Assembly (NCBI GenBank): GCA_020343875.1
Contig: CP070811.1
Coordinates: 3,041,214-3,095,313, forward strand
Direction of reading: 5' to 3'
Source: Anaerolineales bacterium
GTDB lineage: Bacteria > Chloroflexota > Anaerolineae > 4572-78 > NAK82
DNA: 54,100 bases
The notes below the pieces were generated by a model that ran no database searches, was not told the DNA's origin, and was given only the letters and a program-made list of their open reading frames with translations. Positions 36,300 to 43,700 of the stretch are shown here, piece after piece (position 1 is the stretch's first letter; each line of letters begins with the position of its first letter). A program made the translations under genes and the position numbers.

Positions 36300-37196
36300 A
36301 TGACAGAAGTGTTGCGAGCTGTATCGGATGCCCTGGCAGCTACCGTCGAGATGGCCGGCTCAGGAGTGGTGCGGGTGGAGGCACGGCGCCGCCTGCCGGC
36401 TAGCGGCATCGTATGGTCGCCCGACGGGACCATCGTCACCGCGCATCACGTCGTCGAGCGCGACGAGAATATCGCCGTTGGCCTGCCAGATGGCCAAACC
36501 GTCTCCGCGACCCTGGTTGGCCGCGACCCGACCACGGATCTGGCCGTGCTACGCGCCGAAATAAGCAACCTAACGCCACCCGCCTGGGTCGAGCCTGATA
36601 GCCTGCGTGTGGGACACCTGGTACTGGCCTTGGGCCGTCCCGGGCAGTCGGTCCAGGCTACCCTGGGCATCGTCAGTGCCTTGGGCGAAAGCTGGCGCAC
36701 GCCGGCTGGCGGTCGCGTAGACCGCTACCTGCAGACAGATCTGGTGATGTATCCTGGTTTCTCCGGCGGCCCCTTGGTGGACGCAGCCGGAGCAGTTCTG
36801 GGGCTGAATACCTCGGCACTTTTGCGCGGCATCAGCCTGACAGTGCCCACCCCCACCCTGCACCAGGTGGTCGAGACCTTGCTGACACACGGACACGTGC
36901 GGCGCGGCTATCTGGGGGTGAGTGCCCAGGCGGTACGTCTACCCAAGACGCTGGTAGAAGAACTGGGCCAGGAAACCGGGCTGCTGTTGGTCTCTGTCGA
37001 GCCGGACGGTCCAGCTGATCAGGGCGGACTGCTGCTGGGGGATACCTTGGTTGCCCTGGATGGGCAACCAGTGCGCCACCTGGATGATCTGCTGGCCCTC
37101 TTGAGCAGTGATCGCGTAAGCGCCTCGGTACCAGTCCGTATCGTGCGTGGTGGCCTGCTGCAAGAGGTGAAGGTCACTGTCGGCGAACACGACTAA
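36300..37196 (+). CDS. Trypsin-fold serine protease with PDZ domain (HtrA/Deg-like)
   Basis: Encodes 298 residues. The triad is complete: His in VTAHHVVE, Asp in TTDLAVL and Ser in GFSGGPLVD. A C-terminal PDZ domain (about 200-295) holds RRGYLGVSAQ and GPADQGGLLLGDTLVALDG. There is no signal peptide or membrane anchor, unlike periplasmic DegP, so it is probably cytoplasmic. GGAGG lies 8 nt before the ATG. A second protease gene follows after 13 bp. Confidence 0.9.
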   Translation: MTEVLRAVSDALAATVEMAGSGVVRVEARRRLPASGIVWSPDGTIVTAHHVVERDENIAVGLPDGQTVSATLVGRDPTTDLAVLRAEISNLTPPAWVEPDSLRVGHLVLALGRPGQSVQATLGIVSALGESWRTPAGGRVDRYLQTDLVMYPGFSGGPLVDAAGAVLGLNTSALLRGISLTVPTPTLHQVVETLLTHGHVRRGYLGVSAQAVRLPKTLVEELGQETGLLLVSVEPDGPADQGGLLLGDTLVALDGQPVRHLDDLLALLSSDRVSASVPVRIVRGGLLQEVKVTVGEHD

Positions 37197-37209
37197 GGCC
37201 CAGTCTTGA

Positions 37210-37806
37210 ATGGAGAGGGATGTGGCTAACCTATTGCGGCAAATGAACGGTGAGCTGGCGGCTGTGGCCGGAGAGGCACGACGAAGCCTGGTCACTATCG
37301 GCAACGGCCGAAGCGGGGTTGGCGCAGGCACGATCTGGCACTCGGATGGGCTGATTCTCACCAACGCTCACGTGGTCCAGCTTTCTGCACCCCTAGTCAG
37401 CTTACCGGATGGACGGAGCAGGCCGGCCCGAATCCTAGCTCACGACGATAAGCTGGACCTAGCAGCCCTGGGGGTGGACGCCAGTGGCCTGCCCACTATC
37501 GAGTTGGGCAAGTCGAAGCAACTTCGACCAGGGCAGTGGGTGCTGGCGTTGGGGCATCCCTGGGGCGTGGCCGGCGCTGCCACCGCGGGCGTGATCATCG
37601 GTATGGGGCCGCCGCCAGAGATGGGCTGGCCGAACCGAGAGTTGATCCACGCCAGCTTGCGATTGCGGCCAGGGCACTCCGGAGGCCCCATGGTGGACAC
37701 CCACGGTCGCCTGGTTGGTATCAACACTATGATGGCCGGCCCAGAGGTCGCCCTGGCAGTGCCCCTTCACGTGGTCAAAGCTTTTCTTCATCAGGCATTA
37801 GCATAG
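37210..37806 (+). CDS. Trypsin-fold serine protease without PDZ domain
   Basis: Encodes 198 residues. The triad is complete: His in LTNAHVVQ, Asp in KLDLAAL and Ser in GHSGGPMVD. It ends right after the protease fold, so unlike its upstream neighbour it has no PDZ domain. It also lacks a signal peptide. The tandem order and 13-bp gap suggest a duplicated pair, perhaps acting as a mixed oligomer. A large palindromic element follows. Confidence 0.88.
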   Translation: MERDVANLLRQMNGELAAVAGEARRSLVTIGNGRSGVGAGTIWHSDGLILTNAHVVQLSAPLVSLPDGRSRPARILAHDDKLDLAALGVDASGLPTIELGKSKQLRPGQWVLALGHPWGVAGAATAGVIIGMGPPPEMGWPNRELIHASLRLRPGHSGGPMVDTHGRLVGINTMMAGPEVALAVPLHVVKAFLHQALA

Positions 37807-37823
37807 ACAATACGAAGCTAACA

Positions 37824-37902
37824 GCAAGAGCCTATCCAAAACTCGAACGCTCAAACGACTGGCTGTCACGCGCGTTGAGCGCCCTATTGGATAGGCTCTT
37901 GC
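37824..37902. repeat. 79-bp palindromic element with 16-bp perfect inverted ends
   Basis: GCAAGAGCCTATCCAA (37824-37839) is an exact inverted copy of TTGGATAGGCTCTTGC (37887-37902). A second pair, CGCTCAA (37848-37854) and TTGAGCG (37875-37881), is nested inside. It follows the protease genes and could be a strong terminator (CTATTTTG comes after) or a small non-autonomous insertion. No target duplication is visible. Confidence 0.65.
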
Positions 37903-38056
37903 CTATTTTGTCGTAAGCTCAAGCCAGCCAAACACTATTTTCAAAGGGCCAGGTTAAAGGTGACATTAGTATGAAAATGTGGTACCATAAATTCTCGATA
38001 GCAGTTCGGAGCGAGCTCGGCGGCCAGCGCCCGAGCCAGTGGAGAAGACCAGAAGC

Positions 38057-38464
38057 GTGACACGTCCACCTATCCATCAACAGGTTACCTTCCTCTACAC
38101 CCGTGACCTGCCAGCCACGGCTCACTTTTACGAAACGATAATGGGCTTGACGCTGGTGCTAGACCAAGGTGATTGTCGTATCTACCGGGCCAGCCGTGAT
38201 GGCTACCTGGGCTTCTGCAAGCGGGCAGCGACGCCGGAACGGCCAACTGGCATCATCTTGACCCTGGCAACCCCAGAAGTGGATGAATGGTACCAGTATC
38301 TGAGTGAGCAGGGTATTGTCTTCGAGAAAGCTCCCACCTTCAATCCCGAATACAACATCTACCACTGCTTCCTGCGTGATCCTAATGGCTACCTGATCGA
38401 GATACAGCGGTTTTTCGACCCATCATGGCCCGGGGGGTCACAGGCTGCAGAGACTGAGGTGTGA
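38057..38464 (+). CDS. VOC/glyoxalase superfamily protein
   Basis: Encodes 135 residues with the paired beta-alpha-beta-beta-beta modules of the VOC fold. The first module has FLYTRDLPATAHFYETIMGL and LGFCKRA; the second has FNPEYNIYHCFLRDPNGYLIEIQRF, the last Glu being the usual metal ligand. The substrate is unknown; glyoxalase, dioxygenase or antibiotic-binding roles all occur. The start is uncertain: the GTG at 38057 has GGAG 12 nt upstream, while a GTG 6 codons earlier has none. Confidence 0.8.
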   Translation: MTRPPIHQQVTFLYTRDLPATAHFYETIMGLTLVLDQGDCRIYRASRDGYLGFCKRAATPERPTGIILTLATPEVDEWYQYLSEQGIVFEKAPTFNPEYNIYHCFLRDPNGYLIEIQRFFDPSWPGGSQAAETEV

Positions 38465-38539
38465 AGATCGGCGTCTTAAGACCACCAGCCGGGGGCTCAG
38501 CCTGACAGTCACGGCCAGGAAACCGAGATCGAGAAATCC

Positions 38540-38567
38540 TTGCGCTCCACTTAGAATGCGATAAAAT
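38540..38567 (+). promoter_or_regulatory. Putative sigma-70 promoter of the methyltransferase operon
   Basis: TTGCGC (38540-38545) and TAAAAT (38562-38567) are spaced by 16 bp. The box pair is a moderate match to consensus, but its position relative to the downstream palindrome repeats the layout of the much stronger lacI-uroD promoter, which supports it. Confidence 0.5.
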
Positions 38568-38576
38568 GCAAACATC

Positions 38577-38604
38577 TGGAAAGGATATCATGATATCGTT
38601 TCCA
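38577..38604 (+). promoter_or_regulatory. LacI-type operator before the methyltransferase gene
   Basis: A 28-bp palindrome centred on ATATCATGATAT, outer arms TGGAAAGG and CGTTTCCA, with one mismatched pair. It matches the perfect palindrome at 43606-43641 at 27 of 28 positions and starts 9 bp after the putative -10 box, a classic repressor position. It is 130 bp upstream of the methyltransferase start. Confidence 0.8.
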
Positions 38605-38734
38605 AGGGCTTCAAGCTTGGGTGTGAAACGAAAGACTGATATGCCAGCTAATCATGAGGTAGTGCCTACCGCTGCACCAGAGCATAGATTCCTCTCAACG
38701 ATCACGTACAATTCCACTTCACACGAGGTAAACA

Positions 38735-39610
38735 ATGGCAAAAACCCTTAGCACCATCGTCTCATCCGCATCCCAAACGGTCGAGATTAGCCACTCTCGG
38801 CCAACAGTCATCATCGGGGAGCGCATCAATCCCACGGGTCGCAAGAAGGTGCTGGCCGCCCTAGAAGCGGGCAACTTCGACATTATACGCGAGGATACAG
38901 CCAGCCAGGTCGCAGCGGGCGCGGCAATTCTCGACGTGAACGCTGGCGTGCCTGGTGCCGACGAACCAGCTTTACTACAACAGGTCATGCGCATTGTGAT
39001 GGAAGTGACCCAAGTGCCACTGTGCATTGACACGGCCAATCCAGCGGCGTTGGAGGCTGCCCTGTCCATCTACGAGGGAAAGGCGCTGGTCAACTCGGTC
39101 AACGGTGAAGAGCGCTCGCTGGGCGCGGTGCTGCCTCTGGTTAAAGAGCATGGCGGGGCCGTCATCGGCCTATGTATGGACGACGGCGGCATCCCTGACA
39201 CGCCCGAAAAACGACTGGCCGTGGCTGGCAAAATCATCGAACGAGCGGGCAAGTTGGGCATTGGCCCTGAGGACGTGGTCATCGATCCCCTGGCGCTGAC
39301 GATGGGCGCAGACAGTACGGCGGGCCGTGTCGCCCTGGAGACGATTGAGCTAGTGGTGAGGGAGTTCGGCGTCAACATCACAATGGGGGCCAGTAACATT
39401 TCCTTCGGCCTGCCAGACCGCAAGTACATCAATGCGGCCTTCATTGCCATGGCCATCCATGCCGGCCTGACCTGCCCCATTACTAACCCTCTGGTAACCG
39501 AGGTCGCTACCGCTGTGCTGGCCGCCGATCTGGCCATGGGACGTGATGATTACAGCATGCGCTGGCTCCAAGGCTACCGCCAGCGACAGAAAGCAGCTCA
39601 AGCAGACTAA
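38735..39610 (+). CDS. Methyltetrahydrofolate:corrinoid methyltransferase-like (pterin-binding fold)
   Basis: Encodes 291 residues related to AcsE/MeTr and dihydropteroate synthase. The pterin-binding barrel shows VIIGERINPTG, AILDVNAGVPG, LCIDTANPAALEAAL, VNSVNGEE, VVIDPLALTMG and GASNISFGLPDR, in the same order as in AcsE. It would pass a methyl group between a corrinoid protein and tetrahydrofolate. No corrinoid protein is in the window. GAGG lies just before the ATG. It is the first gene behind the upstream operator and so probably repressed by the LacI-UroD protein. Confidence 0.85.
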   Translation: MAKTLSTIVSSASQTVEISHSRPTVIIGERINPTGRKKVLAALEAGNFDIIREDTASQVAAGAAILDVNAGVPGADEPALLQQVMRIVMEVTQVPLCIDTANPAALEAALSIYEGKALVNSVNGEERSLGAVLPLVKEHGGAVIGLCMDDGGIPDTPEKRLAVAGKIIERAGKLGIGPEDVVIDPLALTMGADSTAGRVALETIELVVREFGVNITMGASNISFGLPDRKYINAAFIAMAIHAGLTCPITNPLVTEVATAVLAADLAMGRDDYSMRWLQGYRQRQKAAQAD

Positions 39611-39642
39611 GGAGGCGACTGATCGAAGCGCGCATTGCCAGC

Positions 39643-40968
39643 TTGGAAGCCAAACTGAATCACTTTGCCCCGGACGTTCGCGCCGAAGCCCTCCAGGAAC
39701 TCCTCTCTCTGGCGGAGGCAGGCTCTATTCCACTAGAACCTGAAGCTGATGTGGGCAATATGCATTGCCATACATTTTTCTCCTTCAACGCCTACGGGCA
39801 TTCGCCTTCATCACTGGCCTGGCTGGCGAAGCGGCGTGGCTTCAAACTGATGGGCATCGTGGATTTCGACGTACTGGATGGGGTGGACGAATTTCTGAGC
39901 GCCTGCGACCTGGCGGGCGTGCGCGGCAGCACCGGCATCGAGACACGGGTGTTTCTGCCCGAATTCACCACGCGGGAGGTCAACTCGCCCGGAGAGCCAG
40001 GCGTGTGTTACCATATGGGGATTGGCTTTACCTCAGGCCAAGTGCCGCAGAGAGCCGCTGGCATCCTGGCTGACTTGCGCCAGCGGGCTATTCGGCGCAA
40101 CCAGGCCATCGTGGACCGGGTGAATGCCCACCTGGACCCCGTCACCATTGACTACCAGCGGGACGTGTTGCCCCTATCGCCAGGCGGAACCCCTACCGAG
40201 CGACACATCGTCCTGGCCTATTCGCAGGCCGCTGAGCGCCTGGCCTCCAACGTGACACAATTCTGGGCCGATAGGCTGGATATGGCGAATGCGCAGGTGT
40301 CCGCCCTGAGCGCTGACCCGGCCAAGTTTCAAAACCTGATCCGTTCCAGGTTGATGAAACGCGGAGGGGTAGGATACCTGCATCCCAGCCCCGATCTCTT
40401 CCCATCGGTGCAGGAGCTTCACGAACTGACTGTGGCCTGTGACGCGCTGCCCTGTGCAGCCTGGTTGGACGGCACCTCGGCCGGTGAACAGGCGATACCG
40501 GAGCTGCTAGAGCTGTTGATTGGCAAAGGCGTGGTAGCACTTAACATCATCCCCGATCGCAACTGGAACATCGCTGACCCAGTGGCGCGTCGCTTGAAAG
40601 TTCAAAATCTCTACGACGTTGTCCAGTTGGCAGGAGAGTTAGCATTGCCTCTGAACGTGGGAACTGAGATGAACAGTTTTGGTCAAAAGGAAATAGACGA
40701 CTTCGAAGCCCCAGAACTGGCACCGGTGCGGCAGGCCTTTATAGATGGGGCGCATTTTATTTACGGGCACACCGTTCTGGGACGGGTGCTGGGGCTTGGT
40801 TATCAGAGCGAGTGGGCTCATGCCTACATGCCATCCCGACGGGCGCGCAACGAGTTTTATACCCGGCTGGGATATGCCGTGCCGCCAGGAGTGGCCGGGG
40901 TTTCGATGCTCGAGCAACTGGACTCCACTCTGTCGCCTGCCGACATACTATCAGCATTAAGCGCATAA
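39643..40968 (+). CDS. PHP-domain protein
   Basis: Encodes 441 residues from a TTG at 39643. The frame is open further up, through a CTG at 39619 just behind GGAGG, so the true start may be that rare codon. The PHP metal motif is NMHCHTFFSFNAYGHSP with MGIVDFDVLDG; further histidines lie in VCYHMGIG and GGVGYLHPSPD, and TEMNSFGQ and FIYGHTVLGR come near the end. PHP proteins are metal-dependent phosphoesterases. The substrate is unknown; context suggests a sugar or one-carbon intermediate. It sits between the methyltransferase and the large dehydrogenase. Confidence 0.8.
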   Translation: MEAKLNHFAPDVRAEALQELLSLAEAGSIPLEPEADVGNMHCHTFFSFNAYGHSPSSLAWLAKRRGFKLMGIVDFDVLDGVDEFLSACDLAGVRGSTGIETRVFLPEFTTREVNSPGEPGVCYHMGIGFTSGQVPQRAAGILADLRQRAIRRNQAIVDRVNAHLDPVTIDYQRDVLPLSPGGTPTERHIVLAYSQAAERLASNVTQFWADRLDMANAQVSALSADPAKFQNLIRSRLMKRGGVGYLHPSPDLFPSVQELHELTVACDALPCAAWLDGTSAGEQAIPELLELLIGKGVVALNIIPDRNWNIADPVARRLKVQNLYDVVQLAGELALPLNVGTEMNSFGQKEIDDFEAPELAPVRQAFIDGAHFIYGHTVLGRVLGLGYQSEWAHAYMPSRRARNEFYTRLGYAVPPGVAGVSMLEQLDSTLSPADILSALSA

Positions 40969-40986
40969 TCAATTGGAGAGAGAATC

Positions 40987-42720
40987 ATGTCTGATAAGCT
41001 AACCGACTACCGGCGGGCCGAAGCGCCGCCACCTAATTTTAATCGCCTCTGGCCTCTATACGGAGCAGGCCTTGACAAACTGGGACGCGATGGAGGCATG
41101 ATCGGGGTGCCTATGCCGGACTACGGCCCCGATCAGTTGCTGGTGCGCCACGATGCTTGTGGGCTGTGCTTTTCTGACATCAAGGTCATCCGGCTGGGCC
41201 CGGAGCACCCACGCATCTATCGCGATATGCAAGCCGACCCCGTGGTGCTAGGCCATGAAGTTGCCATGACCATCGTCGGGGTAGGCCAGAATTTGCGTGC
41301 TCAATACCAAGTGGGTGACCGCTTCATCATCCAGGCCGATATCTTCGTGGACGGCGTGGGCTACGCTTATGGGTACGAGATCCAGGGTGGGCTGTCACAG
41401 TACGGTGTGATCGACCAGCGCATTCTCAACGGCGACCACGGCAACTACCTGATCCCAGTGCAAGCCAGCACCGGTTACGCCGAGAGTGCCCTGACCGAGC
41501 CATGGGCTTGCGTCATCGCCGCTTATCAATTGGCGTATCGTACCGGCCTGAAGCCAGGTGGCGTGACTTGGATCATCGGCACCAAGGCGAGCCAAGCTTT
41601 CTCCCATGGTGGGGAGAAGAGCTACACGATCAGTGCTGGCTTCGACGAGGGGTCGCATCCCGGCCGTCTGCTGCTGACCGATGTACCAGCCGAATTTGCC
41701 AGCTGGCTGAAGGCGCAGGCGAAGGGGTGGGGTGGAGAAGTGGTCGAGGTGCAGGACATAAGCGCTCCCCCCGTGGAGCAGATAGATGACATCGTGCTAC
41801 TAGATGCTGACCCCGACCTCATTGAAGCAGTCAGCCCCAGGCTGGCCGACTTTGGTGTGCTGGCCATCATGGCCGACAAGCCACTCGCACGCAAGGTTGA
41901 GGTTGACATCGGGCGCGTGCACTACAATCGTTGGGTGTACGTGGGTGGATCTGGGCCCGATATTGCCCGCGCTTACAGCGACGTACCTGTCCGCTCCTCG
42001 CTCAAGCCTGGTGGGCGAGCCTGGTTCGTTGGAGCTGGCGGGCCGATGGGGCGTATGCACGTTCAGCGCGCGATCCAGGTTGCTGATGGTCCCGCCACCA
42101 TCGTGTGTACCGACGTCAGCGATCTGCGTCTGAATGACTTGTGCACTAGCTTTGCCAGCGAGGCAGAGGCCAAGAGCCTCGAGTTCATCTGTCTCAACCC
42201 GATGAACAAGGAAGCCTATGCATCAGGTATGGCGCCTTTCAAACAGGACGGCTTTGACGACATTGTTGTGCTAGCACCTGTGCCCCCCGTTATCTCTGAT
42301 GCAGCCCCCTATTTGGGGCCCCGGGGTGTGATGAACATATTTGCAGGCGTGGCCCGTGGCACGATGGCCAGCCTTGACTTGAGTGACGTTTACCTGAAAG
42401 ACGCGCGATTCATCGGACATTCAGCCTCGTCCATCGACGACCTGCGACTGATGTTGCACCAGGCAGAGTCCGGCGAGCTGTCGCCCAACCGATCCGTGGC
42501 GGCTATCGGCTCGCTCAGCGCCGCCCGAGATGGCATGCAATCAGTGCTGGACACTGTCTTCCCAGGAAAAGTGGTTATCTTCCCTCACATCAAGGATATG
42601 CCGCTCACCCCACTTCCAGAGTTAAAAGACAAGCTGCCCAGCGTGTACGCCAAGCTGAAGGACGGGCGCGAGTGGACCGTTGAGGCGGAAGAAGAATTTC
42701 TACGACTAATGCTGGAGTAA
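40987..42720 (+). CDS. Oversized zinc-type (MDR) dehydrogenase with an extra internal domain
   Basis: Encodes 577 residues, against about 350 for ordinary MDR enzymes. The GroES-like catalytic domain has the zinc ligands in ACGLCFSDIKV and LGHEVAMTIVG and a conserved Glu in ALTEPWACVIAAY. Two alpha/beta segments follow: one after residue 195 beginning KPGGVTWIIG, without a clean GxGxxG, and one near residue 340 with PGGRAWFVGAGGPMGRMHVQRA, which looks like the true NAD(P) site. About 150 residues are thus inserted. The neighbouring SrlD-like gene suggests a polyol or sorbose-phosphate-like substrate. I cannot name it more closely. Confidence 0.8.
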   Translation: MSDKLTDYRRAEAPPPNFNRLWPLYGAGLDKLGRDGGMIGVPMPDYGPDQLLVRHDACGLCFSDIKVIRLGPEHPRIYRDMQADPVVLGHEVAMTIVGVGQNLRAQYQVGDRFIIQADIFVDGVGYAYGYEIQGGLSQYGVIDQRILNGDHGNYLIPVQASTGYAESALTEPWACVIAAYQLAYRTGLKPGGVTWIIGTKASQAFSHGGEKSYTISAGFDEGSHPGRLLLTDVPAEFASWLKAQAKGWGGEVVEVQDISAPPVEQIDDIVLLDADPDLIEAVSPRLADFGVLAIMADKPLARKVEVDIGRVHYNRWVYVGGSGPDIARAYSDVPVRSSLKPGGRAWFVGAGGPMGRMHVQRAIQVADGPATIVCTDVSDLRLNDLCTSFASEAEAKSLEFICLNPMNKEAYASGMAPFKQDGFDDIVVLAPVPPVISDAAPYLGPRGVMNIFAGVARGTMASLDLSDVYLKDARFIGHSASSIDDLRLMLHQAESGELSPNRSVAAIGSLSAARDGMQSVLDTVFPGKVVIFPHIKDMPLTPLPELKDKLPSVYAKLKDGREWTVEAEEEFLRLMLE

Positions 42721-42745
42721 GCCAACCCTGGGGAGGAGTCTGGAT

Positions 42746-43555
42746 ATGGGTATGATTCTTCAAGATAAAGTGGCGCTGGTCACCGGCGGCGGGCAAGGGC
42801 TAGGGCAGGCCATCTGCTGGCGACTGGCGAGAGAAGGATGTAACGTGGTGGTAGCTGATTTGAACGAACAGACCGCTGCCGAGACAGCGGCAGCCATCAC
42901 GGAATACCTTCGCGGTCAGGTTAGGGTCGACCGGCATGCTATCGCTGTCAAGGTGTATGTGACCGACGAGGCCCAGGTGGCAGCCATGGTGGACCGGAGC
43001 GTGGCTGAATTTGGACGCCTCGACCTGCTGGTATCCAACGCTGGCATCCTGATCGCCGAGGAAATCAGCCAATTCCCCGCCGACAAGTGGCGGATGGTAA
43101 TCAATGTCAATCTGTTCGGTTTTTTTCTATGCGCCAAGCACGCCGCCCGCGTGATGAAAGAGCAGCGGAGTGGGAGCATTATCCAGATCAACTCCAAGTC
43201 GGGTAAAAAGGGCAGTTACAAGAACTCTGCCTACGCCGCCTCCAAATTCGGTGGCATCGGCCTGACCCAAAGCATCGCGCTTGACCTGGCCGAGTACGGC
43301 GTACGGGTCAACGCCGTATGCCCGGGGAACTTGCTCGACTCGCCGTTGTGGGTCGACTCCCTCTACAAACAATACGCGAAGAAATGGGGCATTAGCGAAG
43401 AGCAAGTGCGCCAGAAATATGTTGATCAGGTGCCTATGAAGCGGGGCTGCACCTACGATGACGTGGCCAACGTGGTCGTCTTCCTGGCGTCGGACCAGGC
43501 CAGCTATATGACGGGTCAAGCCATCAACGTAACCGGTGGCCAGGAGATGCGCTGA
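42746..43555 (+). CDS. srlD: SDR oxidoreductase, sorbitol-6-phosphate dehydrogenase-like
   Basis: Encodes 269 residues. Motifs: TGGGQGLG cofactor site, SNAGIL, catalytic Ser in INSKSGKKGS and YAASK. The stretch from INSKSGKKGS to the end (NSAYAASKFGGIGLTQS, VPMKRGCTYDDV, YMTGQAINVTGGQEM) closely resembles E. coli SrlD, which oxidises D-sorbitol 6-phosphate to fructose 6-phosphate. Substrate may differ here. GGGGAGGAG lies upstream of the ATG. It ends just before the lacI-uroD promoter. Confidence 0.8.
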   Translation: MGMILQDKVALVTGGGQGLGQAICWRLAREGCNVVVADLNEQTAAETAAAITEYLRGQVRVDRHAIAVKVYVTDEAQVAAMVDRSVAEFGRLDLLVSNAGILIAEEISQFPADKWRMVINVNLFGFFLCAKHAARVMKEQRSGSIIQINSKSGKKGSYKNSAYAASKFGGIGLTQSIALDLAEYGVRVNAVCPGNLLDSPLWVDSLYKQYAKKWGISEEQVRQKYVDQVPMKRGCTYDDVANVVVFLASDQASYMTGQAINVTGGQEMR

Positions 43556-43570
43556 AAATTCCAGACAACC

Positions 43571-43599
43571 TTGACATGCCATAGAAACGGGTATATAAT
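43571..43599 (+). promoter_or_regulatory. Consensus sigma-70 promoter of the lacI-uroD gene
   Basis: Perfect TTGACA (43571-43576) and TATAAT (43594-43599) boxes with an ideal 17-bp spacer. The operator palindrome begins 7 bp downstream of the -10 box, over the expected start site. Confidence 0.85.
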
Positions 43600-43605
43600 C
43601 AGAGC

Positions 43606-43641
43606 GAATTGGAAACGATATCATGATATCGTTTCCAATTC
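43606..43641 (+). promoter_or_regulatory. Perfect 36-bp LacI-type operator
   Basis: A perfect 36-bp palindrome with half-site GAATTGGAAACGATATCA, centred between 43623 and 43624. It overlaps the expected transcription start of the lacI-uroD gene, so the product very likely represses itself. The core is repeated at 38577-38604. Confidence 0.9.
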
Positions 43642-43700
43642 ACCTCCGAACTTGCTAACTGTAGCTTCCCCTCTTCTTCCAACGCCGTGAGGAGGAGAAA

